A stretch of DNA of 64,000 nt from Glutamicibacter sp. PS. GTDB lineage: Bacteria; Actinomycetota; Actinomycetes; Actinomycetales; Micrococcaceae. Both the position numbers and the translations under genes were made by a program. Under the pieces are notes generated by a model. That model was not told where the DNA came from and did not search any database. It was given only the letters and a program-made list of their open reading frames with translations. Of the stretch, positions 42,065 through 51,795 are shown in pieces (positions within the stretch are counted from its first letter, which is position 1; every line of letters begins with the position of its first letter). The stretch lies in assembly GCA_031317595.1 (NCBI GenBank), contig JANCMB010000001.1, positions 1,730,971 through 1,794,970 of the forward strand, given 5' to 3'.

Positions 42065-42409
42065 TGGTGTCCGGTACGACAGTCGTCGGTTCGGTGAACC
42101 CGCTTTAAGTCACCGGGTTCTCCGCTAACCCGATGCCTTTCATGGACGCGGAGCGCTCACACACGAGGTTTGGAAACGAATCGACCTAGTACTACCGGCC
42201 AAGGTCGGTGTTACTGTAGCCAGTACACCGAGTACATCGTCAAAAACCTGGTGGAATGGTGCGCTCAAGGCGCGCGCATGCGGGGCGGTTTGGTCCCGCG
42301 CCGCTTGCGTTGGAGTGCTTTGCCCGTTCTGCGCATCGCGGTGTGGGGACTACCGCACTCGCAAAGAGTGCACCATTCGAACCTCACACACGTGCTAGGA
42401 GTGAACCAC
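42065..42409. other. Structured non-coding region before a small membrane protein gene
   Basis: 345 bases without a supported gene. Besides the hairpin at 42092-42124 it holds a small stem (GGTGTTACTG / CAGTACACC, 42207-42229) and a long-range inverted repeat, GAATGGTGCGCTC at 42254-42266 against GAGTGCACCATTC at 42366-42378 (12 of 13 pairs). These could form an RNA structure ahead of the small gene at 42410. Confidence 0.5.
42092..42124 (+). terminator. Hairpin after the ABC-F gene
   Basis: CGGTGAACCCG and CGGGTTCTCCG pair (10 of 11) around an 11-base loop, 28 bases past the stop. No U-tract; a weak or Rho-assisted terminator. Confidence 0.45.
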
Positions 42410-42760
42410 ATGACGCCGAACCAATGGTGGGCACTTGCCATCACGGCAGCAATTCCGCTCATTTCTTGGGCGCTATGGCAGCAGGTCCCATTCGCGCTCA
42501 GCGTCGTTTTCGTCGCTGGGGCGCTGTGCCTCGCAGCCCTTGCCTGGTTCCTGCAGAAGGCGCCAACAACGCCCACGTTGATTTTGGCAGGGGCACTCTG
42601 CTTGACGGCGATTGTCATGGGCGTGATTGCAGTCAAGTCGACGGGTGAGACCATGAACGGCTGGGCATTCTTCAGCCTGGCCGTGGGAGCCGGCATCTGT
42701 CTCGAACGCCGCAGATCGACTGGTGGCAGCGGGGTTGTTGCACGAACCAGTGACATCTGA
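42410..42760 (+). CDS. Small membrane protein of unknown function
   Basis: 116 residues with four hydrophobic helices (WWALAITAAIPLISWALW, FALSVVFVAGALCLAALAWFL, PTLILAGALCLTAIVMGVIAV, AFFSLAVGAGICLE). AGGAG lies 9 bases before the ATG. No family recognised. The structured upstream region may regulate it. Confidence 0.6.
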   Translation: MTPNQWWALAITAAIPLISWALWQQVPFALSVVFVAGALCLAALAWFLQKAPTTPTLILAGALCLTAIVMGVIAVKSTGETMNGWAFFSLAVGAGICLERRRSTGGSGVVARTSDI

Positions 42761-42861
42761 GCTGGTTCGCTCGCCGGAACGGCGACGCGCTATCTGTCCT
42801 CAGGAGCGCGTTCACGACGCAGTTTGCCCGCGAAGCATTGCAAGCTCCGAGGCCCGACCCA

Positions 42862-43848
42862 CTACACCGTGCGTCGGGCCTCGGCCGGTGCCGAGCGGCT
42901 TGGCAAGGCGGCGATAGCCGCGGCGAGCATGGTCAGCACGGTTCCGGCCACGGTCGCCGGTGACAGGACGGTACCGGCCGTTGGTACCAGCAGATCCAAT
43001 AACAACGAACCAAGTAGCTGCCCACAGATCATGCTCAACCCGGTAACGAGCACCCCGAGTCGGCGGACCAGGAAGGCGGCTACCCCCACGAAAATACATC
43101 CCAGAAGGCCCCCTGAGTAGTACCACCAGCTACTGGGAAAACTTTGCGGCATGCCATTGGCCGACCAGCGCAGGGCAAGGACCAACCCCAGGATCAGGGT
43201 GCCGACCAGGAAGTTCATAAATGTCGCGGCCAGGGCAGAGCCATAGGCGTTGGCCTGCACGCCTACCGCGGCAGACTGGAACCCGAGAAGCACACCGACG
43301 GTGAGCGTGCAGACCACCGGCAACACAATCAGTCCCAGGTGGTTGGCAAGCTCCAAGCGTGGGCTCACGGCCCAGAGCACCCCGCCAACGGTCAAGAGTG
43401 CGCCAATCAGTCGCGTGGCACTAATACGGCGGGGCCCGCCGGGCCCGAACCCGATCCGATCGATAACCAGCGATCCGATACTTTGACCGGTCACCAAGGC
43501 AACGGTAAATAGGGCGACGCCAAGCGCGGGGACGACGACCGATTGGCTGGCGACGGTAAAGGTTCCCACCACACCGGCCAGCAGGTACCACCAGGGGAAT
43601 TCACGCCGTTTCAACACTCGCGGGATTCCCACCACCGCCCGGCGGGCCTTCGGTAACACGACGGCCAGCAAACTGAGCACCACCAATCCCATACAGAAAC
43701 TAATGGTGGAGGCGGTCACCGGGTCGCCCAACGTGGTGCTCAGCGCTCCGTTGATCCGGCTTTGGATCGGTAACAGGGAACCGCCAAGCAGGGCCACAAT
43801 CAGTAGCAAAAAGCCGAGGTTTTTCGGCGGGCGGGTGGGTGAGGCCAT
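42862..43848 (-). CDS. DMT-superfamily transporter (YdcZ/DUF606 type)
   Basis: 328 residues in two internally similar halves of four to five helices. Each half opens with the family pattern: GGSLLPIQSRINGALSTTLGDPVTASTISFCMG in the first and GFQSAAVGVQANAYGSALAATFMNFLVG in the second (the latter with the conserved Asn). YdcZ-type proteins are putative exporters of small metabolites. GGAGACAGCC precedes the ATG. A strong hairpin separates it from the GNAT gene upstream. Confidence 0.8.
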   Translation of the reverse strand: MASPTRPPKNLGFLLLIVALLGGSLLPIQSRINGALSTTLGDPVTASTISFCMGLVVLSLLAVVLPKARRAVVGIPRVLKRREFPWWYLLAGVVGTFTVASQSVVVPALGVALFTVALVTGQSIGSLVIDRIGFGPGGPRRISATRLIGALLTVGGVLWAVSPRLELANHLGLIVLPVVCTLTVGVLLGFQSAAVGVQANAYGSALAATFMNFLVGTLILGLVLALRWSANGMPQSFPSSWWYYSGGLLGCIFVGVAAFLVRRLGVLVTGLSMICGQLLGSLLLDLLVPTAGTVLSPATVAGTVLTMLAAAIAALPSRSAPAEARRTV

Positions 43849-43889
43849 TATCGGCTGTCTCCAGTGGGTTCAAGGCGGTGGGTCGGCAA

Positions 43890-43925
43890 GGGCCCGGGCG
43901 GAACCATGAGGTTCCACCCGGGCCC
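43890..43925 (-). terminator. Hairpin ending the glyS-GNAT transcript
   Basis: A 16-bp stem with one C/A mismatch (outer GGGCCC/GGGCCC, inner GGAACC/GGTTCC) and loop ATGA, starting 17 bases after the GNAT stop. No T-run follows. Confidence 0.65.
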
Positions 43926-43942
43926 AAGCTTCGCTGGCGGGA

Positions 43943-44863
43943 TTAGCCGTCCGAAGCGAGAATATGCGTGGTCGAAATGACCGTGGCCTGCTCAACGCTG
44001 GACAAGGCATCAACCAGCGAGGACAGCACGAACATCGACGAGTCGACTTCGAGCTTGATCGGGTACTGGTGAATCAGCATCGATACAAGGTCACGCAGTG
44101 GTTCGGCCACCTCGTCATCACTGAATTCCGGGTTGAAGCCAACCAGCACATCGCTGGGTGCCTGTTCGCGGGCCGGAATGTAGCTTATGGCGAAGGCCAG
44201 AATCTTACCGCCGTGGATCTTAGGACGGTCGCGTAGCACCAAGGCGCCCTGTGCCCCGGTATTCACGTCCAGCAGCATGCGCTGCGCCGAACCAACGGTC
44301 ATCTGCGCCGGATCCCACTGATGGGTGGCGTTGTAGAAGTCCATGACCACCTGGGTCAGTTCCACGCTACCGGTGGCGATATCTTCGATGACCGCCTCGG
44401 TATCGTCAAAACGCGGTTCAGCCAGGGCACCCGGTTCTAGGATCACATCGCGTGAGATCTGAATTTCCTTGAGCCCCAACGCGGCACAGAACCCGGCGGC
44501 CGCGGCCGCGTCATCGCCTGCGGTCACGGTGTACCGCGCCTTGAGCTCGCTGGTCACAGCGGACGGGATGAGCTCGCGGAGCTTGGCCACAAGGGTTCGG
44601 CCCACACCCTGCCGGCGGTGTGCCGGGGCCACCTCAACATAGAGCCACAGGCGTTGCGGGTGCAGCGACGAGGCAAAGACCACGCCCGCGGCGATGGCCA
44701 CCGAATCCTCGGTGGCTACCAGAGTGCGCGAGAACGGCGCATCGCTATCGGCACGCAGCATCGTGCGATCCTGATGCGCCTGCGGCGAGCGCGGGTCTCC
44801 GAGGACCTGAAGTAGTTCCAGGTCATCGCCGGAGCGCCAGGGTCGGAAGGTCAGCTCTCCCAA
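43943..44863 (-). CDS. GNAT-family N-acetyltransferase
   Basis: 306 residues. N-terminal GNAT domain (about 1-130) with the acetyl-CoA loop VEVAPAHRRQGVGRTLVAKL, and a second, weaker GNAT-like half. Substrate unknown. The start appears to be TTG at 44863, 3 bases after the glyS stop, with GGAG 8 bases upstream inside the end of glyS; translation is therefore coupled to glyS. Confidence 0.75.
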   Translation of the reverse strand: MGELTFRPWRSGDDLELLQVLGDPRSPQAHQDRTMLRADSDAPFSRTLVATEDSVAIAAGVVFASSLHPQRLWLYVEVAPAHRRQGVGRTLVAKLRELIPSAVTSELKARYTVTAGDDAAAAAGFCAALGLKEIQISRDVILEPGALAEPRFDDTEAVIEDIATGSVELTQVVMDFYNATHQWDPAQMTVGSAQRMLLDVNTGAQGALVLRDRPKIHGGKILAFAISYIPAREQAPSDVLVGFNPEFSDDEVAEPLRDLVSMLIHQYPIKLEVDSSMFVLSSLVDALSSVEQATVISTTHILASDG

Positions 44864-44866
44864 ACC

Positions 44867-46252
44867 CTAGGCTCCGTTCAGACGCTCGGAGAGGTACGCC
44901 GACACCTGATCCAGCGCGACGCGTTCCTGCGCCATGGTGTCACGTTCACGGATGGTCACCGCCTGGTCCTCAAGGGTGTCGAAGTCCACCGTGATGCAGA
45001 ACGGGGTACCGATCTCATCCTGGCGACGGTAACGGCGCCCGATGGCTCCGGCGTCGTCAAAGTCGATATTCCAGCGCTTGCGTAGTTCGGCGGCCAGATC
45101 CTTCGCCTTCGGCGACAGGTTCTCGTTGCGGCTCAGCGGCAACACGGCGGCCTTGACCGGTGCCAGACGCGGATCGAGTTTCAGCACGGTACGCTTATCC
45201 ACCCCACCCTTGGTGTTCGGCGCCTCGTCTTCGGTGTAGGCATCCACCAAGAAGGCCATCATCGAACGGGTCAGGCCGAAGGACGGCTCGATCACATAGG
45301 GGATAAAGCGTTCGCCGGTGGCCTGGTTGAAGAAGGACAGCTCGGTGCCCGAGGCCTTGGAGTGGCTCGACAGGTCGTAGTCGGTGCGGTTGGCCACACC
45401 CATCAGCTCGCCCCATTCGGAGCCCTGGAAGCCGAAGCGGTACTCGAAATCGATGGTTCCGGCCGAGTAGTGCGCACGCTCGTCCTCGGGGACGTCGAAC
45501 TGGCGCAGATTCTCCGGGTTCATGCCCAGGTCGATGAACCAGTCCCAGCAGTACTTGACCCACTCGTCGAAGTGCTGTGCTGCCTCGTCCGGCGCGGTGA
45601 AGAACTCGATTTCCATCTGTTCGAATTCACGGGTGCGGAAGATGAAGTTTCCTGGGGTGATTTCGTTGCGGAAGGCCTTACCGATCTGGCCAATGCCGAA
45701 CGGTGGCTTCTTACGGCTGGCGGTGAGCACGTTGTTGAAGTTCACGAAGATGCCCTGGGCGGTCTCCGGCCGCATGTAGTGCAGGCCGGTTTCGCTATCC
45801 ACGGGACCTAGGTAGGTCTTAACCAGACCGGAGAAGAGCTGCGGCTCGGTGAACTGTCCCTTAGTACCGCAATCCGGGCAGGCGATATCGGCCATGCCGT
45901 TCTCCGGGGCGCGACCCTTCTTTGCCTCATAGGCCTCGATCAGGTGATCCTGACGGTGGCGCTTGTGGCACTGGGTGCACTCCACCAACGGGTCGGTGAA
46001 GGTTGCGACGTGGCCGGAGGCTTCCCACACGGCCTTGGGCAGGATGATCGAGGAATCCAGACCCACCATGTCTTCACGGCTACGCACGAAGTGCTGCCAC
46101 CATTCGCGCTTGATGTTTTCTTTCAGCTCGGTCCCCAGCGGTCCGTAATCCCATGCGGAGCGGGAACCGCCGTAGATCTCACCGGCCTGGAACACGAAAC
46201 CCCGGCGTTTTGCCAGAGAGATTACCTGATCAAGCTTGGACTGTGGCGCCAT
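44867..46252 (-). CDS. glyS: Glycine-tRNA ligase (single-chain, dimeric type)
   Basis: 461 residues, class II synthetase charging tRNA-Gly. Motif 1-3 regions include [42 protein letters not shown] and [15 protein letters not shown]; a zinc ribbon is suggested by CTQCHKRHR with CPDCGTKG. C-terminal anticodon-binding domain after [13 protein letters not shown]. The ATG at 46252 ([10 protein letters not shown]) with GGAG 5-6 bases upstream is chosen; an ATG at 46270 and open frame to 46507 are unlikely. The length is normal for actinobacteria. Confidence 0.96.
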   Translation of the reverse strand: MAPQSKLDQVISLAKRRGFVFQAGEIYGGSRSAWDYGPLGTELKENIKREWWQHFVRSREDMVGLDSSIILPKAVWEASGHVATFTDPLVECTQCHKRHRQDHLIEAYEAKKGRAPENGMADIACPDCGTKGQFTEPQLFSGLVKTYLGPVDSETGLHYMRPETAQGIFVNFNNVLTASRKKPPFGIGQIGKAFRNEITPGNFIFRTREFEQMEIEFFTAPDEAAQHFDEWVKYCWDWFIDLGMNPENLRQFDVPEDERAHYSAGTIDFEYRFGFQGSEWGELMGVANRTDYDLSSHSKASGTELSFFNQATGERFIPYVIEPSFGLTRSMMAFLVDAYTEDEAPNTKGGVDKRTVLKLDPRLAPVKAAVLPLSRNENLSPKAKDLAAELRKRWNIDFDDAGAIGRRYRRQDEIGTPFCITVDFDTLEDQAVTIRERDTMAQERVALDQVSAYLSERLNGA

Positions 46253-46415
46253 ATCAACTCCAAAGGACATTACGAGGCCGCTGGTTGCGGTCCGTAGGAA
46301 ACACATACCCGTTAAGCCTAGCGCCCCGGGCAGGGATGGACGAAGTGTGTGCCATGTGGCATCTTTTACACCCCTGCCCGCAACTGCTCGCCGCTGAATG
46401 CGGAACAATGGGGGT

Positions 46416-46640
46416 ATGAGCACCGAAATCTTCGACCTGGAAATCCGTGACGAGTCCATTCGCCTCGGGCAGCTACTCAAACTCGCCTCCCTCGCCGAGG
46501 ACGGCATTCATGCCAAGGAACTGATCCAAGCCGGAGAGGTGACCGTCAACGGTCAGGTCGACACACGACGTGGCGCACAGATTCAGCCCGGCGACGTGGT
46601 CTGCGTTAACGACGAATGCGTACGGGTCCGCAGCAACTAA
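46416..46640 (+). CDS. S4-domain RNA-binding protein
   Basis: 74 residues. Almost entirely an S4 RNA-binding domain: [48 protein letters not shown], as in YaaA/RlbA-type proteins. Probably binds structured RNA, possibly ribosomal. Overlaps the convergent esterase gene by 4 bases at its end. Confidence 0.88.
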   Translation: MSTEIFDLEIRDESIRLGQLLKLASLAEDGIHAKELIQAGEVTVNGQVDTRRGAQIQPGDVVCVNDECVRVRSN

Positions 46641-47296
46641 CCTTGCTCGGCCTGCGCCAAGACGTGGTCGGCGAGGAAGCGGGCCACGTCGCCAATCTCT
46701 TCGGCACACACGGAGTGTGCGATCCCCTGATACTGCTCGCTGGTCAGCACGGTATGCTCCGGCACCCACTGCAAGGTATAAGCGATCTTATCCGCGGTAA
46801 TCACCGGGTCGGCGGTGTCACGCCCCCAGAACATCGGTAGCGGACGGGTCCGCAGCGCCTCATCAGCAAAGAAGCCATCCTCGGGCATCTGTACCGCGAA
46901 ACCGGACAGCCCGACCACCGCGTCTATGGTCTCGGGGCGGTGGCGCGCCAGCGACGTGGCCATGGCCATGCCTTGCGAGAAGCCCAACAGGGTCACCGAT
47001 GAATGTTCGGCGCACAGTGGCTCGAGCAGTTCCCAGAGGCCGCGCACCGCATCCTGAACTGCGTCGACCGAGTAGTCGATCTCGCTGGTCAGCGGGAACC
47101 AGCTAAAACCGGGGCCGGCGGACAAGGGCGCGCGGACCGAGAGGTAGGTGAAGTCCTCGGGCAAGTAGCGGGCCAAGGACATGAGGTCTTCTTCATTTGA
47201 CCCATATCCGTGCAGGAGCACGAGCAACGGGGTACCAAGTCGTTCATCGTCGGTTCGCGAAATCAGGGCGACCGGAGCGGTGTTTTCAATTCCCAT
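46637..47296 (-). CDS. Phospholipase/carboxylesterase family hydrolase
   Basis: 219 residues, alpha/beta-hydrolase of the acyl-protein-thioesterase/YpfH type. Motifs: LLVLLHGYGSNEEDLM (oxyanion region), nucleophile GFSQGMAMA, Asp in WGRDTADPVI, and His in QGIAHSVCAEEI. A soluble esterase of broad specificity is expected. Convergent with the S4 protein gene (4-base overlap) and divergent from the GDSL gene. Confidence 0.88.
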   Translation of the reverse strand: MGIENTAPVALISRTDDERLGTPLLVLLHGYGSNEEDLMSLARYLPEDFTYLSVRAPLSAGPGFSWFPLTSEIDYSVDAVQDAVRGLWELLEPLCAEHSSVTLLGFSQGMAMATSLARHRPETIDAVVGLSGFAVQMPEDGFFADEALRTRPLPMFWGRDTADPVITADKIAYTLQWVPEHTVLTSEQYQGIAHSVCAEEIGDVARFLADHVLAQAEQG

Positions 47297-47332
47297 AATG
47301 CCCCAAGCCTACCTATGTACCTTTTATGACTG

Positions 47333-48196
47333 ATGAGTAACATAACTACTGTGACCCACAATATTGACCACGAAGCACCGCAGCATCCCTGGCACCGCTA
47401 CGTCGCATTGGGAGACTCTTTCACCGAGGGCATCGGCGATCCCGATCCGCACAACCCTGGACGGCACCGTGGCTGGGCCGATCGTGTAGCGGAGGAACTA
47501 GCCCGGCAAAATCCGGGCTTCTCCTATGCCAACCTCGCCATCCGCGGACGCCTCATCCGACAGATCATCGATGAGCAAACCGAACCGGCCAAGGCCCTGC
47601 GCCCGGATCTGATCAGCGTCTGCGCCGGCGGCAACGATGTGCTGCGCCCCGGCGGGGACCCCGATAGCATCGCCGAGCTTCTCGATGGTTTCATCGCGGA
47701 TTTAGCCAGTACTGGAGCCAGCATCCTGTTATTTACCGGTCCAGATATCCGAGATACCCCCGTATTGGGCGGAATTCGCGGCAAGGTCGCCATCTATAAC
47801 GAGAATGTGCGCACGGTAGCCGCACGCCACGACGCGATCGTGGCGGACCTGTGGGCCATGCGCCAGTTGCATCAGCCGGCCATGTGGTCAGAAGACCGGT
47901 TACATTTCTCGCCGCTAGGACATCAGCAGATCGCCGCCATGGCCTTAGATTCGCTGAACGTCTCGCATGAACTCGACCTGAATATCGCCATCGACCCGGA
48001 TCTACGCTCTTGGCGCGAGGCTCGCATCGATGACCTGCAATGGGCCCGTGAGCATCTCGCCCCGTGGGTGCTACGACGTCTACGGCACCAGTCCTCCGGC
48101 GACGGAATCACCCCCAAACGTCCCGAGGCGGTGCCGTTTTCAACGCAACGGGCAAACGATTCGCTCGGCGCCGGTGCCGAAAGCGACCATCTCTAG
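47333..48196 (+). CDS. SGNH/GDSL-family hydrolase
   Basis: 287 residues. Block I YVALGDSFTEGIGD (catalytic Ser), block II Gly in ANLAIRGR, block III VCAGGNDVLRPGG (Asn), block V DRLHFSPLGHQQIA (Asp and His). Cytoplasmic GDSL esterases of this type are common in actinobacteria; substrate unknown. The start is uncertain: ATG at 47333 or GTG at 47351. Followed after 15 bases by the methyltransferase gene, so probably one transcript. Confidence 0.88.
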   Translation: MSNITTVTHNIDHEAPQHPWHRYVALGDSFTEGIGDPDPHNPGRHRGWADRVAEELARQNPGFSYANLAIRGRLIRQIIDEQTEPAKALRPDLISVCAGGNDVLRPGGDPDSIAELLDGFIADLASTGASILLFTGPDIRDTPVLGGIRGKVAIYNENVRTVAARHDAIVADLWAMRQLHQPAMWSEDRLHFSPLGHQQIAAMALDSLNVSHELDLNIAIDPDLRSWREARIDDLQWAREHLAPWVLRRLRHQSSGDGITPKRPEAVPFSTQRANDSLGAGAESDHL

Positions 48197-48211
48197 TTCA
48201 AAGGACCGGCC

Positions 48212-48949
48212 ATGGCTTACACCCATCCACAATTGGCAACGCTCTACGATGAGGATAATCCCGACGGGCCGGATCACGATTTTTATCGTGCCTTAGCCGA
48301 AGAGATTCAGGCCGAGGTGATTGTGGATGTGGGCTGTGGCACCGGCCTGCTGACGGTGAGCTTGGCCGCCGAAGGACGAACGGTTTTAGGGCTGGATCCG
48401 GCCGCGGTGATGCTCGAACAGGCACGGCAACGCCCCGGCTCTGAGCGCGTGCAGTGGATTGAGGGAGATAGCACTTCACTGCCTGCGTTGCGGGCAGACT
48501 ATGCGGTGCTGAGCGGCAATGTGGCGCAGCATATCCCCGATCCGCAGTGGCAACGCACGCTGAACGACCTGCACGAACGGCTCAGATCGGGCGGGATAAT
48601 CGCCTTCGAATCGCGTAATCCGCAGGCGCGCGCTTGGGAATCGTGGGTCGGCGAAGGTAGTACGACCAGGCACACCGCGGCCCTCGGACCGCTTCGTGAA
48701 TCCACGCAGCTGCGTGGCATAACCGCTGAGGTGGTTTCGTTGCGTTTCGAAACCCAACTACTAACCACGGGGCAGCTCATCGTTGAGGACCTGAACTTAG
48801 TCTTCCGCACGCGGCAGCGCATCACGGAACAGTTAGAACACGCCGGCTTTGTCCTCAAGGCCGTGTATAGCGACTGGCAGCGCAACGCTTTTACCGGTAC
48901 CGAGCCGCTGATGATCTTCGTGGCTACTGTCGGCACGCGGCCGAGCTGA
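48212..48949 (+). CDS. Class I SAM-dependent methyltransferase
   Basis: 245 residues. SAM-binding motif I VIVDVGCGTGLLTVSLA, motif II VLGLDPAAVMLEQAR, then AVLSGNVAQHI and GGIIAFESRNPQ. Type-11 methyltransferase fold; substrate unknown. AAAGGAC precedes the ATG. Between the GDSL hydrolase and a small membrane protein on the same strand. Confidence 0.88.
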   Translation: MAYTHPQLATLYDEDNPDGPDHDFYRALAEEIQAEVIVDVGCGTGLLTVSLAAEGRTVLGLDPAAVMLEQARQRPGSERVQWIEGDSTSLPALRADYAVLSGNVAQHIPDPQWQRTLNDLHERLRSGGIIAFESRNPQARAWESWVGEGSTTRHTAALGPLRESTQLRGITAEVVSLRFETQLLTTGQLIVEDLNLVFRTRQRITEQLEHAGFVLKAVYSDWQRNAFTGTEPLMIFVATVGTRPS

Positions 48950-48953
48950 TCAC

Positions 48954-49178
48954 ATGCGCCGGTCGTCGATCTCCGTCCGCATGGCGGCGCTGATCAGCGT
49001 CCTCTTTGCCGTACTGAGCCTCTGGTCTCTGGGCACAGGAAACGGCCGGGCAGCTATAGGCTATGGCGCGATGGCCGTGCTCTGGGTGGGAGTGTGCCTC
49101 TGGCACTCCCACCAACGAACTACGGCCCGCAACCGCGAAGCTCCATCGCATACTGAGGAGTCGGATTACGGGCCGTAG
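48954..49178 (+). CDS. Small two-helix membrane protein
   Basis: 74 residues with two hydrophobic helices (VRMAALISVLFAVLSLWSLGTG and GRAAIGYGAMAVLWVGVCLW) and a short charged tail. Five bases after the methyltransferase stop; probably the last gene of that transcript. No known family. Confidence 0.55.
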   Translation: MRRSSISVRMAALISVLFAVLSLWSLGTGNGRAAIGYGAMAVLWVGVCLWHSHQRTTARNREAPSHTEESDYGP

Positions 49179-49191
49179 CGCATTTCCATAT

Positions 49192-50343
49192 TTAGGGTTC
49201 TTGCTCGAAGACCAAATGGCTGAGCACCCCGTGTAGTTGTTTGGCGTCCGTCAGGAAACCATCGTGGCCGATGGGTGAGTCGATGTAGTACACCGGCTTC
49301 GGCACAGGCAGTGCCGCGGCCAACCGTTCGGACTGTTCCGGGAAGTACAGTCGATCGCTACGCACTGCCGCGATGACTACGTTGACCCCTGCGAGCCGGG
49401 CCAGTGCCGCCTCGAAGGAATCAAAACCACGCGCGATATCGTGGCTCATCAGCGCCTCCGTGAGCACCACATAACTGTTCGCATCGAAACGGTTGACCAG
49501 CTTGCCGGCCTGGTGGTCGAGGTAGCTCTCCACCTGGTAGCGACCGCGTGGCCAGGTTGCAGATCCCAATGGTTGTTCTTGGCCCTGCGCCGTCCGCCCG
49601 AAGCGGTGTTCCAGTTCCGCCTCGGAACGGTACGTAATGTGGGCCAATTTGCGGGCGATACCCAAACCCGCATCGGGGCCCACGGCATTTGCGTAGTAGT
49701 CCCCTTGAGCGAAGTATGGGTCCTGCCGAATCGCCTCGATTTGCACCTGAGCGAAGGCGATCTGTTCGGCAGTGGACTGACCGGTGGCAGCCATAACCAC
49801 CAGATTCCTCACCCGATCCGGATACTGCACGGCCCATTCCAGAGCGCGCGCTCCACCCATGGAACCGCCCATCACCGCATGAAACACGTCGATCCCCAGG
49901 GCATCGGCGAGTTTCGCCTCGACGTGCACCGCATCGCGAATTGTGGTGAATGGGAAGCTCGACCCATAGGGATGGCCCTGCGCGTTGTGACTCGATGGTC
50001 CGGTGGAACCGTTGCACCCACCGAGCATATTGACGCTGAGCACGAAGTATTTATCCGTGTCCACGGTGAGCCCCGGACCTACGAAGTCCGCCCACCAGCC
50101 GGGCTGTGCGGCATGCCCGGTTGCCACATGTGCATCTCCGGTCAGCGCATGCAGCACCAGCACCGCGTTGCTGCCCTCGGCATTGAGCGTGCCAAAGGTT
50201 TCGTAGGCAAGTTCCACCTCGGGCAGGTACCCTCCGGTTTCAAAATGGTGCTCACCCACGGACAGGCGGCGCACAATGCCGTCCTGCCCGTCGATGGTCG
50301 AGTGATCCGAATACGTCGGCTCGGTAGTCACGGGTATGCTCAT
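49192..50343 (-). CDS. metX: Homoserine O-acetyltransferase
   Basis: 383 residues, alpha/beta-hydrolase acetyltransferase activating homoserine for methionine synthesis. Signatures: LELAYETFG-type opening VELAYETFGTL, HALTGDAH, FVGPGLTVDTDKYFVLSVNMLGGCNGSTGPSS, nucleophile VMGGSMGGARALEW, and His near SPIGHDGFL. Whether it uses acetyl- or succinyl-CoA is not certain by eye, but the pairing with metY favours acetyl. Starts 5 bases after the metY stop, in one operon under the SAM-IV riboswitch. Confidence 0.95.
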   Translation of the reverse strand: MSIPVTTEPTYSDHSTIDGQDGIVRRLSVGEHHFETGGYLPEVELAYETFGTLNAEGSNAVLVLHALTGDAHVATGHAAQPGWWADFVGPGLTVDTDKYFVLSVNMLGGCNGSTGPSSHNAQGHPYGSSFPFTTIRDAVHVEAKLADALGIDVFHAVMGGSMGGARALEWAVQYPDRVRNLVVMAATGQSTAEQIAFAQVQIEAIRQDPYFAQGDYYANAVGPDAGLGIARKLAHITYRSEAELEHRFGRTAQGQEQPLGSATWPRGRYQVESYLDHQAGKLVNRFDANSYVVLTEALMSHDIARGFDSFEAALARLAGVNVVIAAVRSDRLYFPEQSERLAAALPVPKPVYYIDSPIGHDGFLTDAKQLHGVLSHLVFEQEP

Positions 50344-50348
50344 ATGCC

Positions 50349-51692
50349 TTAGTGTGTCTCTTGCAATTCCTTCGAGCCGAGCTCACCTACGGCGGCGAAG
50401 CCGAGCTCGAGATCGGCCAGAATGTCCTGGATATTTTCGATGCCCACGCTCAACCGCACGAGGCCCGGACGCACACCGGCGGCCAGACGTTCCTCGGCGG
50501 AGAGCTGCGCATGCGTGGTGGAGTCAGGGTGCACCACCAGCGAGCGCACGTCGCCGATGTTGGCAAGGTTGGAGTGAAGCTTGAGTCCATCGACAAAGGC
50601 TTGCCCGGCGGCGGTGCCACCGGCCACTTCGAAGGCCACGATGGCCCCAACACCCTGCGGAGCGTATTTCTGCCCGCGCTCGTACCATGGCGACGAAGGA
50701 AGCCCCGCGTAGCTGACGGATTCGACCAGTTCGTGCTGTTCAAGGAATTCCGCCACGGCTTTGGCATTGGCCACGTGCCGCTCCACGCGCAACGAAAGCG
50801 TCTCAAGTCCCTGTGCGATCAGGAACGCGTTGAAAGGTGCCACCGCGGACCCGAGGTCACGCAGGAGCTGGACCCGGGCCTTGAGGATGTAGGCCAAGTT
50901 GGCCCCGAGAATACCGTTGACCCCGAGGTCACGGGCGAAAACCAAGCCGTTGTAGGACTCATCCGGGGTGTTGAAGCCCGGGAATCGTTCCGGGTCCTTT
51001 GCGAAGTCGAAATTCCCCGAGTCAACGATTACGCCAGCGATGGCGGTGCCATGTCCGCCGAGGTACTTCGTAGCCGAATGAATGACAATATCGGCGCCCC
51101 ACTCGATCGGACGGACCAGGTACGGCGTCGCTAGGGTGTTGTCGACGAGCAGCGGCACACCGGCTTCATGGGCCACATCAGCCACACCTTCGATGTCCAG
51201 CACGTCCTGCCGCGGGTTGGAGACTACCTCACCGAAGAAGGCCTTGGTGTTTGGACGCACGGCCTCGCGCCATGCCTCGAGATTGTCCGGGTCGGCCACG
51301 AAGGTAACCTCAATGCCCAGACGCTTCAGGGTGTGCTTGAGCAGGTTCTGCGTGCCACCGTAAAGGCTGGGGCTGGCCACGATGTGATCGCCGGCCTCGG
51401 CGAGATTCAGAATCGCGAAACTGGTTGCTGCCTGCCCGGAGGACAGTAGCAGTGCGCCCACGCCGCCTTCGAGATCTGCAATGCGGTTTTCGACGGCTTC
51501 CTGCGTTGGATTGCCGATGCGGGTGTAGATCGGCTCGAGTTCTTGAAGTGCGAATCGTGCCGCGGCGCTCTCGGCACTCGGGAAGACGAACGATGTGGTC
51601 TGGTAGATCGGTAGCGCACGTGCACCGGTCACCGGGTCAGGTGTCTGTCCTGCGTGGATCTGACGAGTTTCAAAGGACCAATTTTGGCTCAT
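50349..51692 (-). CDS. metY: O-acetylhomoserine sulfhydrylase
   Basis: 447 residues, PLP enzyme of the Cys/Met metabolism family that makes homocysteine from O-acetylhomoserine and sulfide. PLP-binding and catalytic region: SSGQAATSFAILNL, LLVDNTLATPYLVRPIEWGADIVIHSATKYLGGHG with the Schiff-base Lys, and the C-terminal RLSVGIENIQDILADL. GGAGG 6 bases before the ATG. First gene of the operon, about 130 bases downstream of the riboswitch core. Confidence 0.95.
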   Translation of the reverse strand: MSQNWSFETRQIHAGQTPDPVTGARALPIYQTTSFVFPSAESAAARFALQELEPIYTRIGNPTQEAVENRIADLEGGVGALLLSSGQAATSFAILNLAEAGDHIVASPSLYGGTQNLLKHTLKRLGIEVTFVADPDNLEAWREAVRPNTKAFFGEVVSNPRQDVLDIEGVADVAHEAGVPLLVDNTLATPYLVRPIEWGADIVIHSATKYLGGHGTAIAGVIVDSGNFDFAKDPERFPGFNTPDESYNGLVFARDLGVNGILGANLAYILKARVQLLRDLGSAVAPFNAFLIAQGLETLSLRVERHVANAKAVAEFLEQHELVESVSYAGLPSSPWYERGQKYAPQGVGAIVAFEVAGGTAAGQAFVDGLKLHSNLANIGDVRSLVVHPDSTTHAQLSAEERLAAGVRPGLVRLSVGIENIQDILADLELGFAAVGELGSKELQETH

Positions 51693-51795
51693 GGTTTTCC
51701 TCCAATTAGTTCACAACTAGTTAGGGGTACACCACTGAAAACACACCTGCATGGAAGACCACACGGTGGCGCCTTCCAGGGAGTAACCCGCGCTT
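51693..51795 (-). promoter_or_regulatory. Expression platform between riboswitch and metY
   Basis: Contains a hairpin formed by GGAAG...CCAC and GTGG...CTTCC (about 51752-51777, minus strand), followed by TGTGTTTTC, and then a dyad AACTAGTT near the metY ribosome binding site. A terminator or ribosome-access switch is plausible. Confidence 0.5.

Noticed and set aside
46253-46507. A long N-terminal extension of glycyl-tRNA synthetase
   Set aside because: The ATG at 46252 with GGAG fits the family start, and the extension has no similarity.
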